The notes: a model not told the origin generated them from the letters alone. A stretch of DNA of 64,000 nucleotides from Rhodoplanes sp963724735 (GCA_963724735.1 CAVRVX010000029.1:42197-106196), one strand, 5' to 3'; counted from the stretch's first letter, positions 34,321 to 43,271 are shown. Numbers and translations: made by a program.

Positions 34321-35757
34321 ATGGCCGAGCGGCTTCGACCGGACATCTGCGTGATCGGCGGCGGCTCCGGCGGTCTCTCGGTCGCGGCCGCGGCGGCGGC
34401 GTTCGGCGTTCCCGTGGTCCTGGTCGAACAGAGTAGGATGGGGGGCGATTGCCTCAATTACGGCTGCGTTCCGTCCAAGTCGTTGATCGCCGCAGCGCGG
34501 CACGCGAAATGGGTCGCCGACGCGCCGCGCTTCGGCGTTCATGCCGCGCCGCCGACAGTCGATTTCGCAGCCGTCCATGCCCACGTTCATCGCGTGATCG
34601 CGAGCATTGCTCCAACCGACTCGGTTGAACGGTTCGCCGGCCTGGGCGTGCGCGTTTTGAAAGGGCGCGCGCGCTTTGTCGACGCGGACACGGTGCGCGT
34701 CGACGGCGACATCGAGGTTAAGGCCCGGCGCTTCGTCGTCGCCACCGGCTCGGCGCCCGTCATCCCAGCAATTCCAGGGCTCGCCGAGACCCCCTATCTC
34801 ACCAATGAGACCGTTTTCGATCTGACGGCGTGTCCGCAGCGGCTGCTGGTGATCGGCGGCGGCGCGATCGGGCTCGAGCTCGGCCAGGCGTTCCGCCGGC
34901 TTGGCGCGGCGGTCACCGTGATCGAGGCGGCAAGCCCGCTCGGCCGGGACGATTCGGAATGCGCTGCGGTCGTAATCGAAACCCTACGGCGCGAGGGGGT
35001 GGTGGTTCGCGCTGGGCGCTCGGTGACGGCGATCAAGCCGCCGGAGCGGGCAGGCGGAGACATCGCTGTCGTGACAGATGGCGAAACGGGAGAAGAGACG
35101 GTCGCGGGAACGCATCTCCTGATCGCGGTCGGCCGGCGGCCAAACGTGGACGATCTTGGTCTTGACCGTGCCGGCATCGCCTGTGGGCGGGCCGGCATCA
35201 CGGTCGATCAGGGGCTTCGCACCACGAACCGGCGCGTCTATGCGATCGGCGATGTGATCGGCGGGCGGCAGTTCACTCATGTCGCGAACTACCATGCGGG
35301 ACTCGTGATCCGGAATGCGTTGTTTCGCTTGCCGGTGCGCATCGATGACGGCGCCCTCCCGGCCGTGACGTTCACCGATCCGGAACTTGCCCAGGTGGGA
35401 TTGACCGAGACCGAAGCGATATCCCGCGGCCTCGCAATCAATGTGTACCGATGGCCGTATCACGAGAATGATCGTGCGCAGGCCGAGGGGCAGACGCACG
35501 GCCATATCAAGGTGGTCGCCAACCGACGCGGCCGCATCCTCGGCGCCACCATTGTGGGTCCGCAGGCCGGCGAACTGATCATGGCCTGGACGCTCGCAAT
35601 CAGGCAGAAGCTGACGATCCGCGCCTTCGCCGAGCTGACGGCTGCATATCCCACTTACGCCGAAATCGGAAAACGCGCCGCCGTCAGCGCCTATTCGCGC
35701 AGTTTGACGAATCCGCTCGTGCGGCGCATTATTGGTTGGCTGCGCCGCCTGGGCTGA
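34321..35757 (+). CDS. Mercuric-reductase-like FAD pyridine nucleotide-disulfide oxidoreductase
   Basis: 478 residues from ATG 34321. FAD site CVIGGGSGGLSVAAAA, redox disulfide GDCLNYGCVPSKSL, NAD(P) site VIGGGAIGLELGQAF, second FAD motif VYAIGDVIGG, and a dimerisation domain. It lacks the N-terminal heavy-metal domain and the C-terminal Cys pair of true MerA, so mercury reduction is unlikely. Paired with a TVP38-type membrane protein, a common but unexplained association. Confidence 0.87.
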   Translation: MAERLRPDICVIGGGSGGLSVAAAAAAFGVPVVLVEQSRMGGDCLNYGCVPSKSLIAAARHAKWVADAPRFGVHAAPPTVDFAAVHAHVHRVIASIAPTDSVERFAGLGVRVLKGRARFVDADTVRVDGDIEVKARRFVVATGSAPVIPAIPGLAETPYLTNETVFDLTACPQRLLVIGGGAIGLELGQAFRRLGAAVTVIEAASPLGRDDSECAAVVIETLRREGVVVRAGRSVTAIKPPERAGGDIAVVTDGETGEETVAGTHLLIAVGRRPNVDDLGLDRAGIACGRAGITVDQGLRTTNRRVYAIGDVIGGRQFTHVANYHAGLVIRNALFRLPVRIDDGALPAVTFTDPELAQVGLTETEAISRGLAINVYRWPYHENDRAQAEGQTHGHIKVVANRRGRILGATIVGPQAGELIMAWTLAIRQKLTIRAFAELTAAYPTYAEIGKRAAVSAYSRSLTNPLVRRIIGWLRRLG

Positions 35758-35780
35758 CGGACGCTGGTGCAATCGCGCGA

Positions 35781-37265
35781 ATGCCGGAAACGACGAATTC
35801 CCCGACCGCGCCGGACCCGGGCCGCCGCCGACACCCGTTCGGACTGTCGGGTCAGCTCCTCATGCTCACGGTCCTCTTCGTGATGCTGGCCGAGGTGCTG
35901 ATCTACGTTCCCTCGGTCGCCAATTTCCGCCTGAGCTGGCTCAATGACCGCTTGGCCGCCGCCCACACGGCCGCCCTCGTCCTGGATGCGACGCCGAGCG
36001 GCGGAATGGTCCCCGAAACCCTCGCCCGCCAGATCCTCGACAGCATCGGCGCTCGCGCCGTGGCGATGAAGACGGGCCGCCAGCGCAACCTCCTCGCCAC
36101 CGCCGAACTTCCGGCCGCCGAAGTCGTGCAGGACGTGGACGTGCGCAACGAGTCGCCCTTCAAGGCGATCGTCGATGCATTCGAAATCCTGCTGTTTGCG
36201 CGCGACAACGACCTCGTCCGTGCGGTCGGCCCGGCGCCGCGCGGGGGCGAGTTCGTGGAGATTGTGGTCGCGGCGGGTCCGTTGAAGCAGGCGATGTGGC
36301 GCTATTCGCGCAATGTGCTGCTGCTGTCGCTGATCATATCCGCCATTACGGCGGCGCTTGTCTATCTCGCTCTGCATATTCTCTTCGTGCGGCCGCTTCA
36401 CCGGATCATCGCCAACATGACGGCGTTTCGCGCCGATCCGGAGAACCCCTCGCGCATCATCGCCGCATCGAGCCGCGCCGACGAATTGGGCGTCGCCGAG
36501 CGCGAGCTTGCCGCCATGCAGCAGGACCTCGCTTCGATGTTGGCGCAGCGCTATCGGCTCGCAGCGCTCGGCCTCGCCGTGTCGAAGATCAACCATGATC
36601 TGCGCAACATGCTTGCTTCCGCCCAGCTGGTCTCCGACCGGCTGAGCGTGATCGACGATGCGCAGGTGCAACGGTTTGCCCCCAAGCTGGTGCATGCGAT
36701 CGAGCGCGCGATCGCCTTTTGCGAATCCACGCTCTCCTACGGGCGGGCGCATGAGCCGCCGCCCGATCGCAAGCTGTTTGCCGTGGAGACGCTGGTCGCC
36801 GAAGTGCGCGAGTTGGTCGGACTCGCGCCGGACGGGCCGATCGGATGGGTCGAGGCGATCGAGCGCGGCCTCATGATCGATGCCGACTATGATCAGGTCT
36901 TGCGCGTAATGATCAACCTCGTCCGCAACTCCATTCAGGCGTTGGAGCCGCGCGCGCCCAACGATCCGGCCCGCGATCAGATCAGGATCACCGGTCGGCG
37001 CGAAGGCGCAGTGATCGTGCTCGAAGTCGCCGACACCGGGCCCGGCCTGACCACGCGGGCACGCGAACACCTGTTCGAGGCGTTCCAAGGGTCGACCCGC
37101 TCAGGGGGCACCGGCCTCGGCCTCGCGATCGCGGCGGAGCTGGTCCGGGCGCATGGCGGAGAGATTCGTCTCGTCGAGGGGACCATCGGGGCGACTTTCC
37201 GGATCACCATTCCGGACCGCACGGTCGAACTGAGGAGCCGGCGCGACGAGCGGGCGCGCGCTTGA
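35781..37265 (+). CDS. Orphan sensor histidine kinase
   Basis: 494 residues from ATG 35781. Membrane segments near residues 27-45 and 190-215 enclose a sensor domain of about 145 residues; a HAMP linker follows. The phospho-acceptor box is KINHDLRNML (about residue 275), unusual but of the HDLRN type. The ATPase domain has NLVRNSIQAL, VADTGPGL and GGTGLGLAIAAEL. No response regulator gene is next to it. It starts 23 bases after the flavoprotein gene, so it may be cotranscribed. Confidence 0.87.
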   Translation: MPETTNSPTAPDPGRRRHPFGLSGQLLMLTVLFVMLAEVLIYVPSVANFRLSWLNDRLAAAHTAALVLDATPSGGMVPETLARQILDSIGARAVAMKTGRQRNLLATAELPAAEVVQDVDVRNESPFKAIVDAFEILLFARDNDLVRAVGPAPRGGEFVEIVVAAGPLKQAMWRYSRNVLLLSLIISAITAALVYLALHILFVRPLHRIIANMTAFRADPENPSRIIAASSRADELGVAERELAAMQQDLASMLAQRYRLAALGLAVSKINHDLRNMLASAQLVSDRLSVIDDAQVQRFAPKLVHAIERAIAFCESTLSYGRAHEPPPDRKLFAVETLVAEVRELVGLAPDGPIGWVEAIERGLMIDADYDQVLRVMINLVRNSIQALEPRAPNDPARDQIRITGRREGAVIVLEVADTGPGLTTRAREHLFEAFQGSTRSGGTGLGLAIAAELVRAHGGEIRLVEGTIGATFRITIPDRTVELRSRRDERARA

Positions 37266-37636
37266 ACGATCGGCCCAGGCTTCCGCTCTTTCACGATTTT
37301 TGGGAGCGCATGACCAACGGGACTGGGGAACTCACGCAAAACGATCGAGCCCTGGCGTCATCCCGCCAAAGTGTCCCGTGCATGGCTGCGCCCTGCCTCA
37401 TTGTCGTCGGGGTTTGCTGGAGCTTCAGCCGTGACTGCGCTTGCGAAGGGGGGCCTGCCGGGTTTCGATAGAGAAAGATTGGCGAAGGAAGCTGCAGCGG
37501 GGCCGCCCCGCTACCTTCTTTGTCCCTGCGGCTCAACAGACGTCCCGATCGGAACGAAGCCGGGGACAGCCTTGCCAAGCCGGGCGGCGCTCTATAGCTA
37601 TTCCACTGCCCGCCGCCAATTTTCCGCCGGCCGGAC
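37266..37636. other. Spacer before the tRNA
   Basis: 371 bases without a credible gene; the short open frames are not protein-like. It should hold the terminator of the kinase gene and the tRNA promoter, neither of which is clear. Confidence 0.4.
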
Positions 37637-37713
37637 GCGCCCGTAGCTCAGCTGGATAGAGCACCAGACTACGAATCTGGGGGTCAGGAGTTCGAATCTC
37701 TTCGGGCGCGCCA
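37637..37713 (+). tRNA. tRNA-Arg(ACG)
   Basis: 77 bases including the encoded CCA. Acceptor GCGCCCG pairs with CGGGCGC; D arm AGCTCAGCTGGATAGAGC; anticodon stem CCAGA/TCTGG with loop CTACGAA, anticodon ACG at 37671-37673; T arm contains GTTCGAATC. It marks the boundary between conserved chromosome and the mobile region. Confidence 0.96.
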
Positions 37714-37730
37714 GTAAGTTCAACGACTTA

Positions 37731-38853
37731 TCAATCAGTCCATAAGTAGTTGCACATTTTTGTTGACAGGGCGAATCTCGTCTGATTCTGAAGGGAGATG
37801 AAACCAGACGATGCTCGCAAGTTGGATCACACGACGCTGGAAGAGATGCGCATGCGCGCCGTGCGCAGCGTACAGGCTGGCGAAAGTCCCGAGGTTGTCG
37901 CACGATCCATGCGGATCAACCGCCGTACGATCTATGGCTGGCTGGCGCAGTATCGGCGAGGTGGCTGGGGAGCGCTGAAAGCCAAGCCGCTTTTGGGCAG
38001 GCCGCCCAAACTGGATGCGCGCGCCTTGCAATGGATTTACAACACCATCACGCAGAAGAACCCGTTGCAACTGAAGTTCGCCTTCGCGCTGTGGACGCGT
38101 GCCATGGTGGCAAAGCTGATCAAGGATAAGTTTGGGGTCGTGTTGAGCGCCAATTCGGTTGGTCGACTGCTGGCGCAACTTGGCATCACTTGCCAGAAGC
38201 CCTTGCACCGTGCGCAGGAGCGCGACGAGGCTGTGGTCGAGCAATGGCTCAGGAAGGACTACCCGAAGATCAAAGCCCTGGCGCAGCGAGAAAAGGCCGA
38301 GATCTTCTTTGGCGACGCCGCCCACATGCGCTCCGATCATCATGCCGGGCGCACGTGGGGTAAGAGGGGCGCAACCCCCATCGTCGAAACCACGGGTGCG
38401 CGCCATCGCATGAGCCTGATCTCGGCGATTACCGCGCGCGGCCATATGCGGTTCATGATCAAAGAAAAGGGTGGGGTGAATGCAGCGGTCTTCATCGAGT
38501 TTCTCAAGCGCCTGATGGCCGGCGCCAAGCGCGCGATTTTCTTGATCGTCGATCGCGGCCCCGCCCACATTGCCAAGAAGACCAGAGCTTTTGTCGACAG
38601 CCAACACGGCAGACTGCGGCTGTTTTTTCTGCCGCCCTATTCGCCCGACCGCAATCCAGACGAACTGGTCTGGAAACACCTCAAGGCCGACACTGTTGGC
38701 CGCATGACAATTACCGACAAGGCCGATTTTAAAGTCAAGGTCCGCGCATCCATGCGCCAACTGCAAAACGACCCAGAAAAAATCCGGTCATTCTACCAAA
38801 AACCATCGCTCAAATATGCCGCCTGAGAGTGCATTTACTTATGGACCGATTAA
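37731..38853 (+). mobile_element. IS630-family insertion sequence
   Basis: 1.12 kb with imperfect terminal inverted repeats (TCAATCAGTCCATAAGTA at the left; the right end inverted begins TTAATCGGTCCATAAGTA), flanked by TA on both sides, as expected of IS630/Tc1-mariner elements. It begins 17 bases after the tRNA-Arg. Confidence 0.85.
37798..38826 (+). CDS. IS630 transposase
   Basis: 342 residues. N-terminal HTH (SPEVVARSMRINRRTIYGWL), then a DDE domain with IFFGDAAHMRSD, FLIVDRGPAHIAKK and FFLPPYSPDRNPDELVWKHLK. Intact, so possibly active. Confidence 0.9.
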   Translation: MKPDDARKLDHTTLEEMRMRAVRSVQAGESPEVVARSMRINRRTIYGWLAQYRRGGWGALKAKPLLGRPPKLDARALQWIYNTITQKNPLQLKFAFALWTRAMVAKLIKDKFGVVLSANSVGRLLAQLGITCQKPLHRAQERDEAVVEQWLRKDYPKIKALAQREKAEIFFGDAAHMRSDHHAGRTWGKRGATPIVETTGARHRMSLISAITARGHMRFMIKEKGGVNAAVFIEFLKRLMAGAKRAIFLIVDRGPAHIAKKTRAFVDSQHGRLRLFFLPPYSPDRNPDELVWKHLKADTVGRMTITDKADFKVKVRASMRQLQNDPEKIRSFYQKPSLKYAA

Positions 38854-38924
38854 TAATTTGTGCGTAATTCCTACTTGGCTCTTTTTTGGCTCCGCATCGA
38901 GGCCGGCCGCACGCGTAAGCGCGC

Positions 38925-39869
38925 TTAGCGCGTGTGCTTGCGCGCGAGGACGGTGCGGGGGAAGAACTCGCAGTACTGGCGCTCGTTGAACCACGCGCAC
39001 TTGAAATCGAACAGCGGGATGGCGGTCAAGTGCGAGAGGGCGAGCGCATAGAGGGTGAGTTGAGCGAATGGCTTCCCGGTGGTCGCGTCGGGCTTGTAGT
39101 CGAGAATGTGGATCGCGCCGTTGCGGATTTGCAGGAAGTCGATATGGCCGGTGATTGAGCGCGCCTCGCCCTCCGACGGGGCGGTCGCTGCTTTCGGGAA
39201 GAGCTCGATGTCCCAGCGCCGCTCGATGGCAGCGATGTCTTCCACATGGAGCCAGATCGGGACTTCGACCGCGACCGTCGTTGAATTGTTGGCGAGCATG
39301 AAGCGTTGAAGCTTCGGGTGGCGCTCGTAGTTGGTGCCGACCGAGGGGAGAATGAGCGCGGCCGTCTCGGTCGCCGTGTTCTGCCGTTCGATAACGACGA
39401 GCCGCGCGCTGCCATTAATGAATGCGGGATCAAGCTGCGAGCTGCGAGCACCGTCCTCGCGGCGGAAGAGATCGTGCGGGCAGGCGGTCGGAACTGACTC
39501 CAGGAAATTTGCGAGCGTGGCGAAGCGCGCGGTCGAGACGGCCGTCGCCGCGCGCTTTTCGTCGAGCGAGCCGTTCCGGAGAAAGGCGAGCTTGGCGCGA
39601 TGGAAGGCGAAGTCGTAGACTTGGCGATGGTAGAGCTTGTGGGCGCGGATCACCTGGGTCGGCGTGAAGAGGCGGCGACCGCGCGCGCGGAGCCGGCGAT
39701 ACATGGTGAGCGCGGGATGCTCGGAGAGCCATCGCGAGATGGTCGAGGCTGCGACGGGGTGTCCGTGGCGCGATGATATTTTGGCGGCGGTTTCTTCGAG
39801 GGTATTGCCGCGGTCATACAGCGTGAGGGCTTCGAGGATTTCGTTAACGGGATAGGTTTTGTTGCGCAC
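38925..39869 (-). CDS. HTH plus RecB/Cas4-like PD-(D/E)XK nuclease protein, zinc ribbon upstream of the first start
   Basis: The GTG at 39869 gives 314 residues, but the frame is open to 40103 and that extension encodes a zinc ribbon: ERCPHCNSRRLIKKG and YRCRACGRTFTQGP, two CxxC pairs. No ATG, GTG or TTG exists in the extension, so the 5' end seems lost or moved. After the ribbon comes an HTH (AAKISSRHGHPVAASTISRW). The C-terminal part has GHIDFLQIRNGAIHILDYKP (Asp...DYK) and QLTLYALAL, the motif II-IV layout of RecB-type nucleases. Function unknown; a nuclease of a mobile element or defence system is a reasonable guess. Confidence 0.65.
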   Translation of the reverse strand: MRNKTYPVNEILEALTLYDRGNTLEETAAKISSRHGHPVAASTISRWLSEHPALTMYRRLRARGRRLFTPTQVIRAHKLYHRQVYDFAFHRAKLAFLRNGSLDEKRAATAVSTARFATLANFLESVPTACPHDLFRREDGARSSQLDPAFINGSARLVVIERQNTATETAALILPSVGTNYERHPKLQRFMLANNSTTVAVEVPIWLHVEDIAAIERRWDIELFPKAATAPSEGEARSITGHIDFLQIRNGAIHILDYKPDATTGKPFAQLTLYALALSHLTAIPLFDFKCAWFNERQYCEFFPRTVLARKHTR

Positions 39870-39930
39870 GGCCCGCGGGCCCTGCGTGAATGTGCGCCCG
39901 CATGCACGGCAGCGGTAGAGCGGGACGCGC

Positions 39931-40329
39931 TCAAGTTTCTTCTGCCGCGCGCCCTTCTTTATGAGGCGGCGGCTGTTGCAATGCGGGCAGCGTTCGGGAG
40001 GTTTGATCGAGGCTGGTCGAGCGTCCGGAGATCGGAACGTGCGATTGAGCGGGACAGGTTTGATTAAGGCTGGTCGGGCGGGAGCGCCCGCAGGTTGAAG
40101 TATCTAGGCAGGATACAGGAGGAGCGACCGTACTTACCCCCCAATCCCCGTAGGGGGAATCTAAGGCATACCCCGTGGCGAACCAGTAGATGTCTTCGGA
40201 TACGTGCGGCACAAATTCGTACCGCACCTTCGTACCCTTCGGGACGGTGGACCCGCATGCGAGCATCTCTCCCGTATCGGCATTCACCGCCTGCGCATGG
40301 TACGTAATCGACACGTTGGGATTGCTCAT
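39931..40329 (-). CDS. Hypothetical protein with Cys-rich end, probably chimeric
   Basis: From ATG 40329 (MSNPNVSITYHAQAVNADTG). About 75 residues look like a real protein with EFVPHVSEDIYWFATGYALD; the tail then becomes Ser/Pro/Arg-rich and overlaps, in another frame, the zinc-ribbon coding region. The sequence between them contains two similar 25-base blocks (near 40000 and 40058). The native 3' end is likely lost by recombination. No family recognised. Confidence 0.35.
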   Translation of the reverse strand: MSNPNVSITYHAQAVNADTGEMLACGSTVPKGTKVRYEFVPHVSEDIYWFATGYALDSPYGDWGVSTVAPPVSCLDTSTCGRSRPTSLNQTCPAQSHVPISGRSTSLDQTSRTLPALQQPPPHKEGRAAEET

Positions 40330-40389
40330 GACCGAGAGTAGATTTAATGACTGGTAGTCCAAGTCATAAATTTCCGGCGTCAGTCCTAC

Positions 40390-40398
40390 AGTGAAAAC
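40390..40398. repeat. Left 9-bp target duplication of the IS4-family element
   Basis: AGTGAAAAC here and again at 41716-41724, directly outside the inverted repeats. Confidence 0.85.
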
Positions 40399-41715
40399 CA
40401 CTGCTGTCCGGCAATTCTGCCGGGGGCATAGTGTAACGCGCTGATAAGGACTAAGAAAACGGATTTTGGGGGGTGTCACCAATTCCGAAGTGATTTTGAG
40501 AAACTGGGGTTTTTCGACCCCGGAGTTTTCTCATGCCGATCGGCAAACTGGTTTTCGCCCAGCTTATGGACTTTCTTCCACTCCATACGTTCCGGCGTTG
40601 CGTTGCGCGTTACCCTTCGAATTATCCGACCAAAACCTTTTCACATCTCGATCAATATCTGAGCATGGCGTTTGCGCAATTAACGTTTCGCGAAAGCTTG
40701 CGCGATATCGAAGTCTGTTTACGTGCGCATGAGGCCAAGCTTTATCATCTCGGCATTCGCGGACACGTCGCTCGCAGCAATCTGGGCGATGCGAACGAGA
40801 AACGCGATTGGCGCATTTATCGCGATTTCGCGAACAGCTTGATCGCGCAAGCGCGGCGGCTCTACGCAGACGATGCCTTCGCGGTTGATCTGGACAACAG
40901 CGTGTACGCTTTAGACACGACAACGATTGACCTATCGCTCAAAGTGTTTCCGTGGGCACATTTTCGCAAGGCCAAAGCTGCCGTGAAGATGCACACGCAG
41001 ATTGATCTGCGCGGTAACATTCCCTCGTTTATCCACGTTTCCGACGGCAAAATGCATGAGGTGAACGTACTCGACCTCATGACGCCGGAACCCGGCAGCT
41101 TCTCGATCATGGATCGCGGTTTCCTTGATTTTGCGCGCCTGTATCGCCTGACGCAGGCGGGTGCTTTCTTCGTCATCCGCCCCAAAAGCAAGACGGCTTT
41201 CCAGCGCGTGTATTCACGATCCGTCGAAAAAACAACAGGCTTGCGCTGCGATCAGACCGTTCGGCTCACAGGCGTCACGTCAGCCAACGACCATCCGCAA
41301 TATCTGCGCTACGTCGTTTTTTATGACGAAGAGAACGACAAACGCCTCGGGTTCTTCACCAACAATTTCGAGCTTCCGGCTTTGACCATCGCCCAGCTCT
41401 ACAAATGCCGTTGGCAGGTCGAGTTGTTCTTCAAATGGATCAAGCAGCATCTGCGCATCAAGGCGTTTTTCGGCACGAACGAGAACGCGGTGAAAACGCA
41501 AATCTGGATCGCCATCAGTGTGTACGTGCTCGTTGCCATCGTCAAAAAACGTCTCGGCGTCGCAGCGTCGCTCTACACAATCCTACAGATTCTCAGCCTC
41601 ACGCTTTTCGAGAAAACACCGTTGGATCAACTGCTTAACGATGCCGCTCTACAAAATCTAAATTCAGTCGATTCCAACCAGTTGAATTTCTTCAGTTAAT
41701 TGCCGGACAGCAGTG
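40399..41715 (+). mobile_element. IS4-family insertion sequence
   Basis: 1,317 bases. Terminal inverted repeats CACTGCTGTCCGGCAATT (40399-40416 and inverted 41698-41715) and a 9-base target duplication AGTGAAAAC. All marks of a recent intact insertion. Confidence 0.9.
40533..41699 (+). CDS. IS4-family transposase
   Basis: 388 residues. DUF4372-type N-terminus (FAQLTFRESLRDIEVCL), then the DDE domain: YALDTTTIDLSL, SIMDRGFLDFARL, and the C-terminal Y-(2)-R-(3)-E-(6)-K signature in YKCRWQVELFFKWIKQHL. The stop lies within the right inverted repeat. GC content is clearly below that of the chromosome, a sign of foreign origin. Confidence 0.92.
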   Translation: MPIGKLVFAQLMDFLPLHTFRRCVARYPSNYPTKTFSHLDQYLSMAFAQLTFRESLRDIEVCLRAHEAKLYHLGIRGHVARSNLGDANEKRDWRIYRDFANSLIAQARRLYADDAFAVDLDNSVYALDTTTIDLSLKVFPWAHFRKAKAAVKMHTQIDLRGNIPSFIHVSDGKMHEVNVLDLMTPEPGSFSIMDRGFLDFARLYRLTQAGAFFVIRPKSKTAFQRVYSRSVEKTTGLRCDQTVRLTGVTSANDHPQYLRYVVFYDEENDKRLGFFTNNFELPALTIAQLYKCRWQVELFFKWIKQHLRIKAFFGTNENAVKTQIWIAISVYVLVAIVKKRLGVAASLYTILQILSLTLFEKTPLDQLLNDAALQNLNSVDSNQLNFFS

Positions 41716-41941
41716 AGTGAAAACATTGTTCCACTGTACGCTTTCGGCGCGCGCTGGTTGCACGAAAGACAGAGGCGCGATTACCGAGAGCGTCGTCGCG
41801 AATAGCGTGGAAGCCTTTGCCGACCGACAGCGCATATGTGTTAATCCTACCATGCGCTACGGCATTGAAGTTCTGGATGAATGCGAGTGTGTATATGTCC
41901 GGTGATGTGGCTGCGTCAGGCGCGTGATGGCCAGTCGCGAA

Positions 41942-41969
41942 AAAAGCGTACCATTGAAGGTACGCTTTT
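41942..41969 (+). terminator. Strong hairpin terminator
   Basis: AAAAGCGTACC - ATTGAA - GGTACGCTTTT: an 11-pair stem flanked by A and T runs, able to stop transcription from either side. No gene that it would serve is now intact. Confidence 0.65.
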
Positions 41970-41987
41970 AGTATAGGAACTCCCCGG

Positions 41988-42066
41988 TTATCCGGGGAGT
42001 TTGGTTTGTGCATCGCGCTTAACGATTTCTTTGATGAGTTCGCGCGCGATCATGAGCGCGACGCTG
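41988..42066 (-). pseudogene. C-terminal remnant of the 72-residue protein encoded at 43260-43478
   Basis: About 23 codons (ALMIARELIKEIVKRD... then stop) that match the end of the intact gene nearly base for base, including the terminator hairpin around the stop codon. The part encoding the N-terminus is missing. Confidence 0.75.
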
Positions 42067-42493
42067 CGGAGTGTATGAAAAGAGGGATGATTGACAAAGC
42101 GGCTTTTGCGTTGCGTGGCTGCATCATCAGTTTTGCGCGTATTCGCAGCGTCGGACACGCGGAACATAAAAGCTCATTGTAACATCCGGCGGGACGCAGA
42201 AAAGCGGCTATCCGCTTAACCCTTGAATGCGACCAAGGCCAACAGGGGCAAGGTCCACGCCAGAAGCGTTTTGTCGTCACCCGTAATGCGACGGATGGCG
42301 TGCCGCGCTAACAATGCCACCAGGCACGCTCGCCTATTTCTCGATCGTGCTCCGGGAAAAATTGCGAAAGTGGCTCGAAGAAGGAGGGGAAAGCCTTGAC
42401 GCTCCCCGTGCAAGAGCGAACGGTGTGGTATGACCCCATCGCTTGCGCGATGAGGTACCTGGCCAAGTATCCCGAGGGGCTCAGCGCCGCTCG

Positions 42494-42802
42494 TCAGTCG
42501 CGACGACGCCGGCGTCGTCGATATGGCTCGCCCGGAGTAGCGAGAAGAGGAGCGAGAACCCCGCCAAGAGATAGGCCCTTTTTGCGGCGGCGTTGCACTT
42601 GGCTTTTGCCCTGTCCCTGCAACTGGTTTTGGACTTGGCCACGTCCGCCGCGGTTGCCCCGCTGCGCCGCTGCGGGCGTAGCAGTCGTCAAGACGAGCCC
42701 GGTCATTCCAACACTTGCCAAAAAATAAACTCCCAACAGCACCAGCACCGCCAGACAGCGCGCCACCAGCTTGCGGGGCCTCTTGCACAATTCGTTATTC
42801 AT
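42494..42802 (-). CDS. Small secreted basic protein
   Basis: 102 residues from ATG 42802, AAGGGA upstream. Signal peptide with a membrane helix (LAVLVLLGVYFLASVGMTGL) and cleavage near AAAQ. The mature part is Gly/Gln/Arg-rich (RGNRGGRGQVQNQLQGQGK) and ends in seven Arg and Asp. No family recognised. Confidence 0.5.
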   Translation of the reverse strand: MNNELCKRPRKLVARCLAVLVLLGVYFLASVGMTGLVLTTATPAAAQRGNRGGRGQVQNQLQGQGKSQVQRRRKKGLSLGGVLAPLLATPGEPYRRRRRRRD

Positions 42803-42894
42803 AGGATTCCCTTGCTTGCGATTTTGTTCAAGCGAAACCAAGTCCGGAAAAAAACGCTTGATCGTATCAGCCAGGATTCGCGGCGGCCAGCACC

Positions 42895-43113
42895 TTAACT
42901 GACTCCTGGACTGGCGTTGATATTCGCGTTTTTCCGAAGTTCCTGCAAGACAAATGCGAGGGCGGACGGCTCCCGGTCTGCGCGAGTGGCATAGAAGGCG
43001 ACCCATGCGGTGCCGTCGGTCGATTGGTAGCGGCGGCCCTTCCAATCCGGGTGGGGGGCTGCAGCTGCCAGCCTGGCGGGATCAGCCCGGCAGCATCGGT
43101 TTGTGTGCGCCAC
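42895..43113 (-). pseudogene. Fragment of a hypothetical protein
   Basis: The stretch WKGRRYQSTDGTAWVAFYA followed by REPSALAFVLQELRKNANI looks like the C-terminus of a real protein. Sequence upstream of it is protein-like only in shifted frames (for example APPPGRYESRWRTQTDAAGL). Most likely a decayed gene. Family not recognised. Confidence 0.35.
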
Positions 43114-43252
43114 CTGGACTCATAGCGGCCTGGTGGTGGGGCTCCGTATCTCACTGATGGCGGGGTAGCGCGATCCCGGCACGATCGGCGGCGCGTATCG
43201 CTCGATCGCATAATGGGAGTAGAGTTGCCAGTGGAGGGCGGAAAAAGAGTAG

Positions 43253-43271
43253 CTCCCCGTCATGCGGGGAG
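43253..43271 (-). terminator. Terminator overlapping the stop of the 72-residue gene
   Basis: On the minus strand CTCCCCG-CATGA-CGGGGAG, then CTACTCTTTTT. The hairpin includes the stop codon. A near copy surrounds the gene remnant at 41988. Confidence 0.7.

Larger units (their letters stand above)
41716..42493. other. Rearranged stretch without a clear intact gene
   Basis: Contains the right target duplication of the IS4 element, a strong hairpin at 41942-41969, a duplicated gene tail at 41988-42066, and about 400 bases with no family-like sequence. A minus-strand frame ending at 42216 has a hydrophobic C-terminus (LLAWTLPLLALVAFKG) but no recognisable family. Confidence 0.45.

Noticed and set aside
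34321..35757. True mercuric reductase
   Set aside because: No N-terminal HMA domain, no C-terminal vicinal Cys, and no other mer genes.
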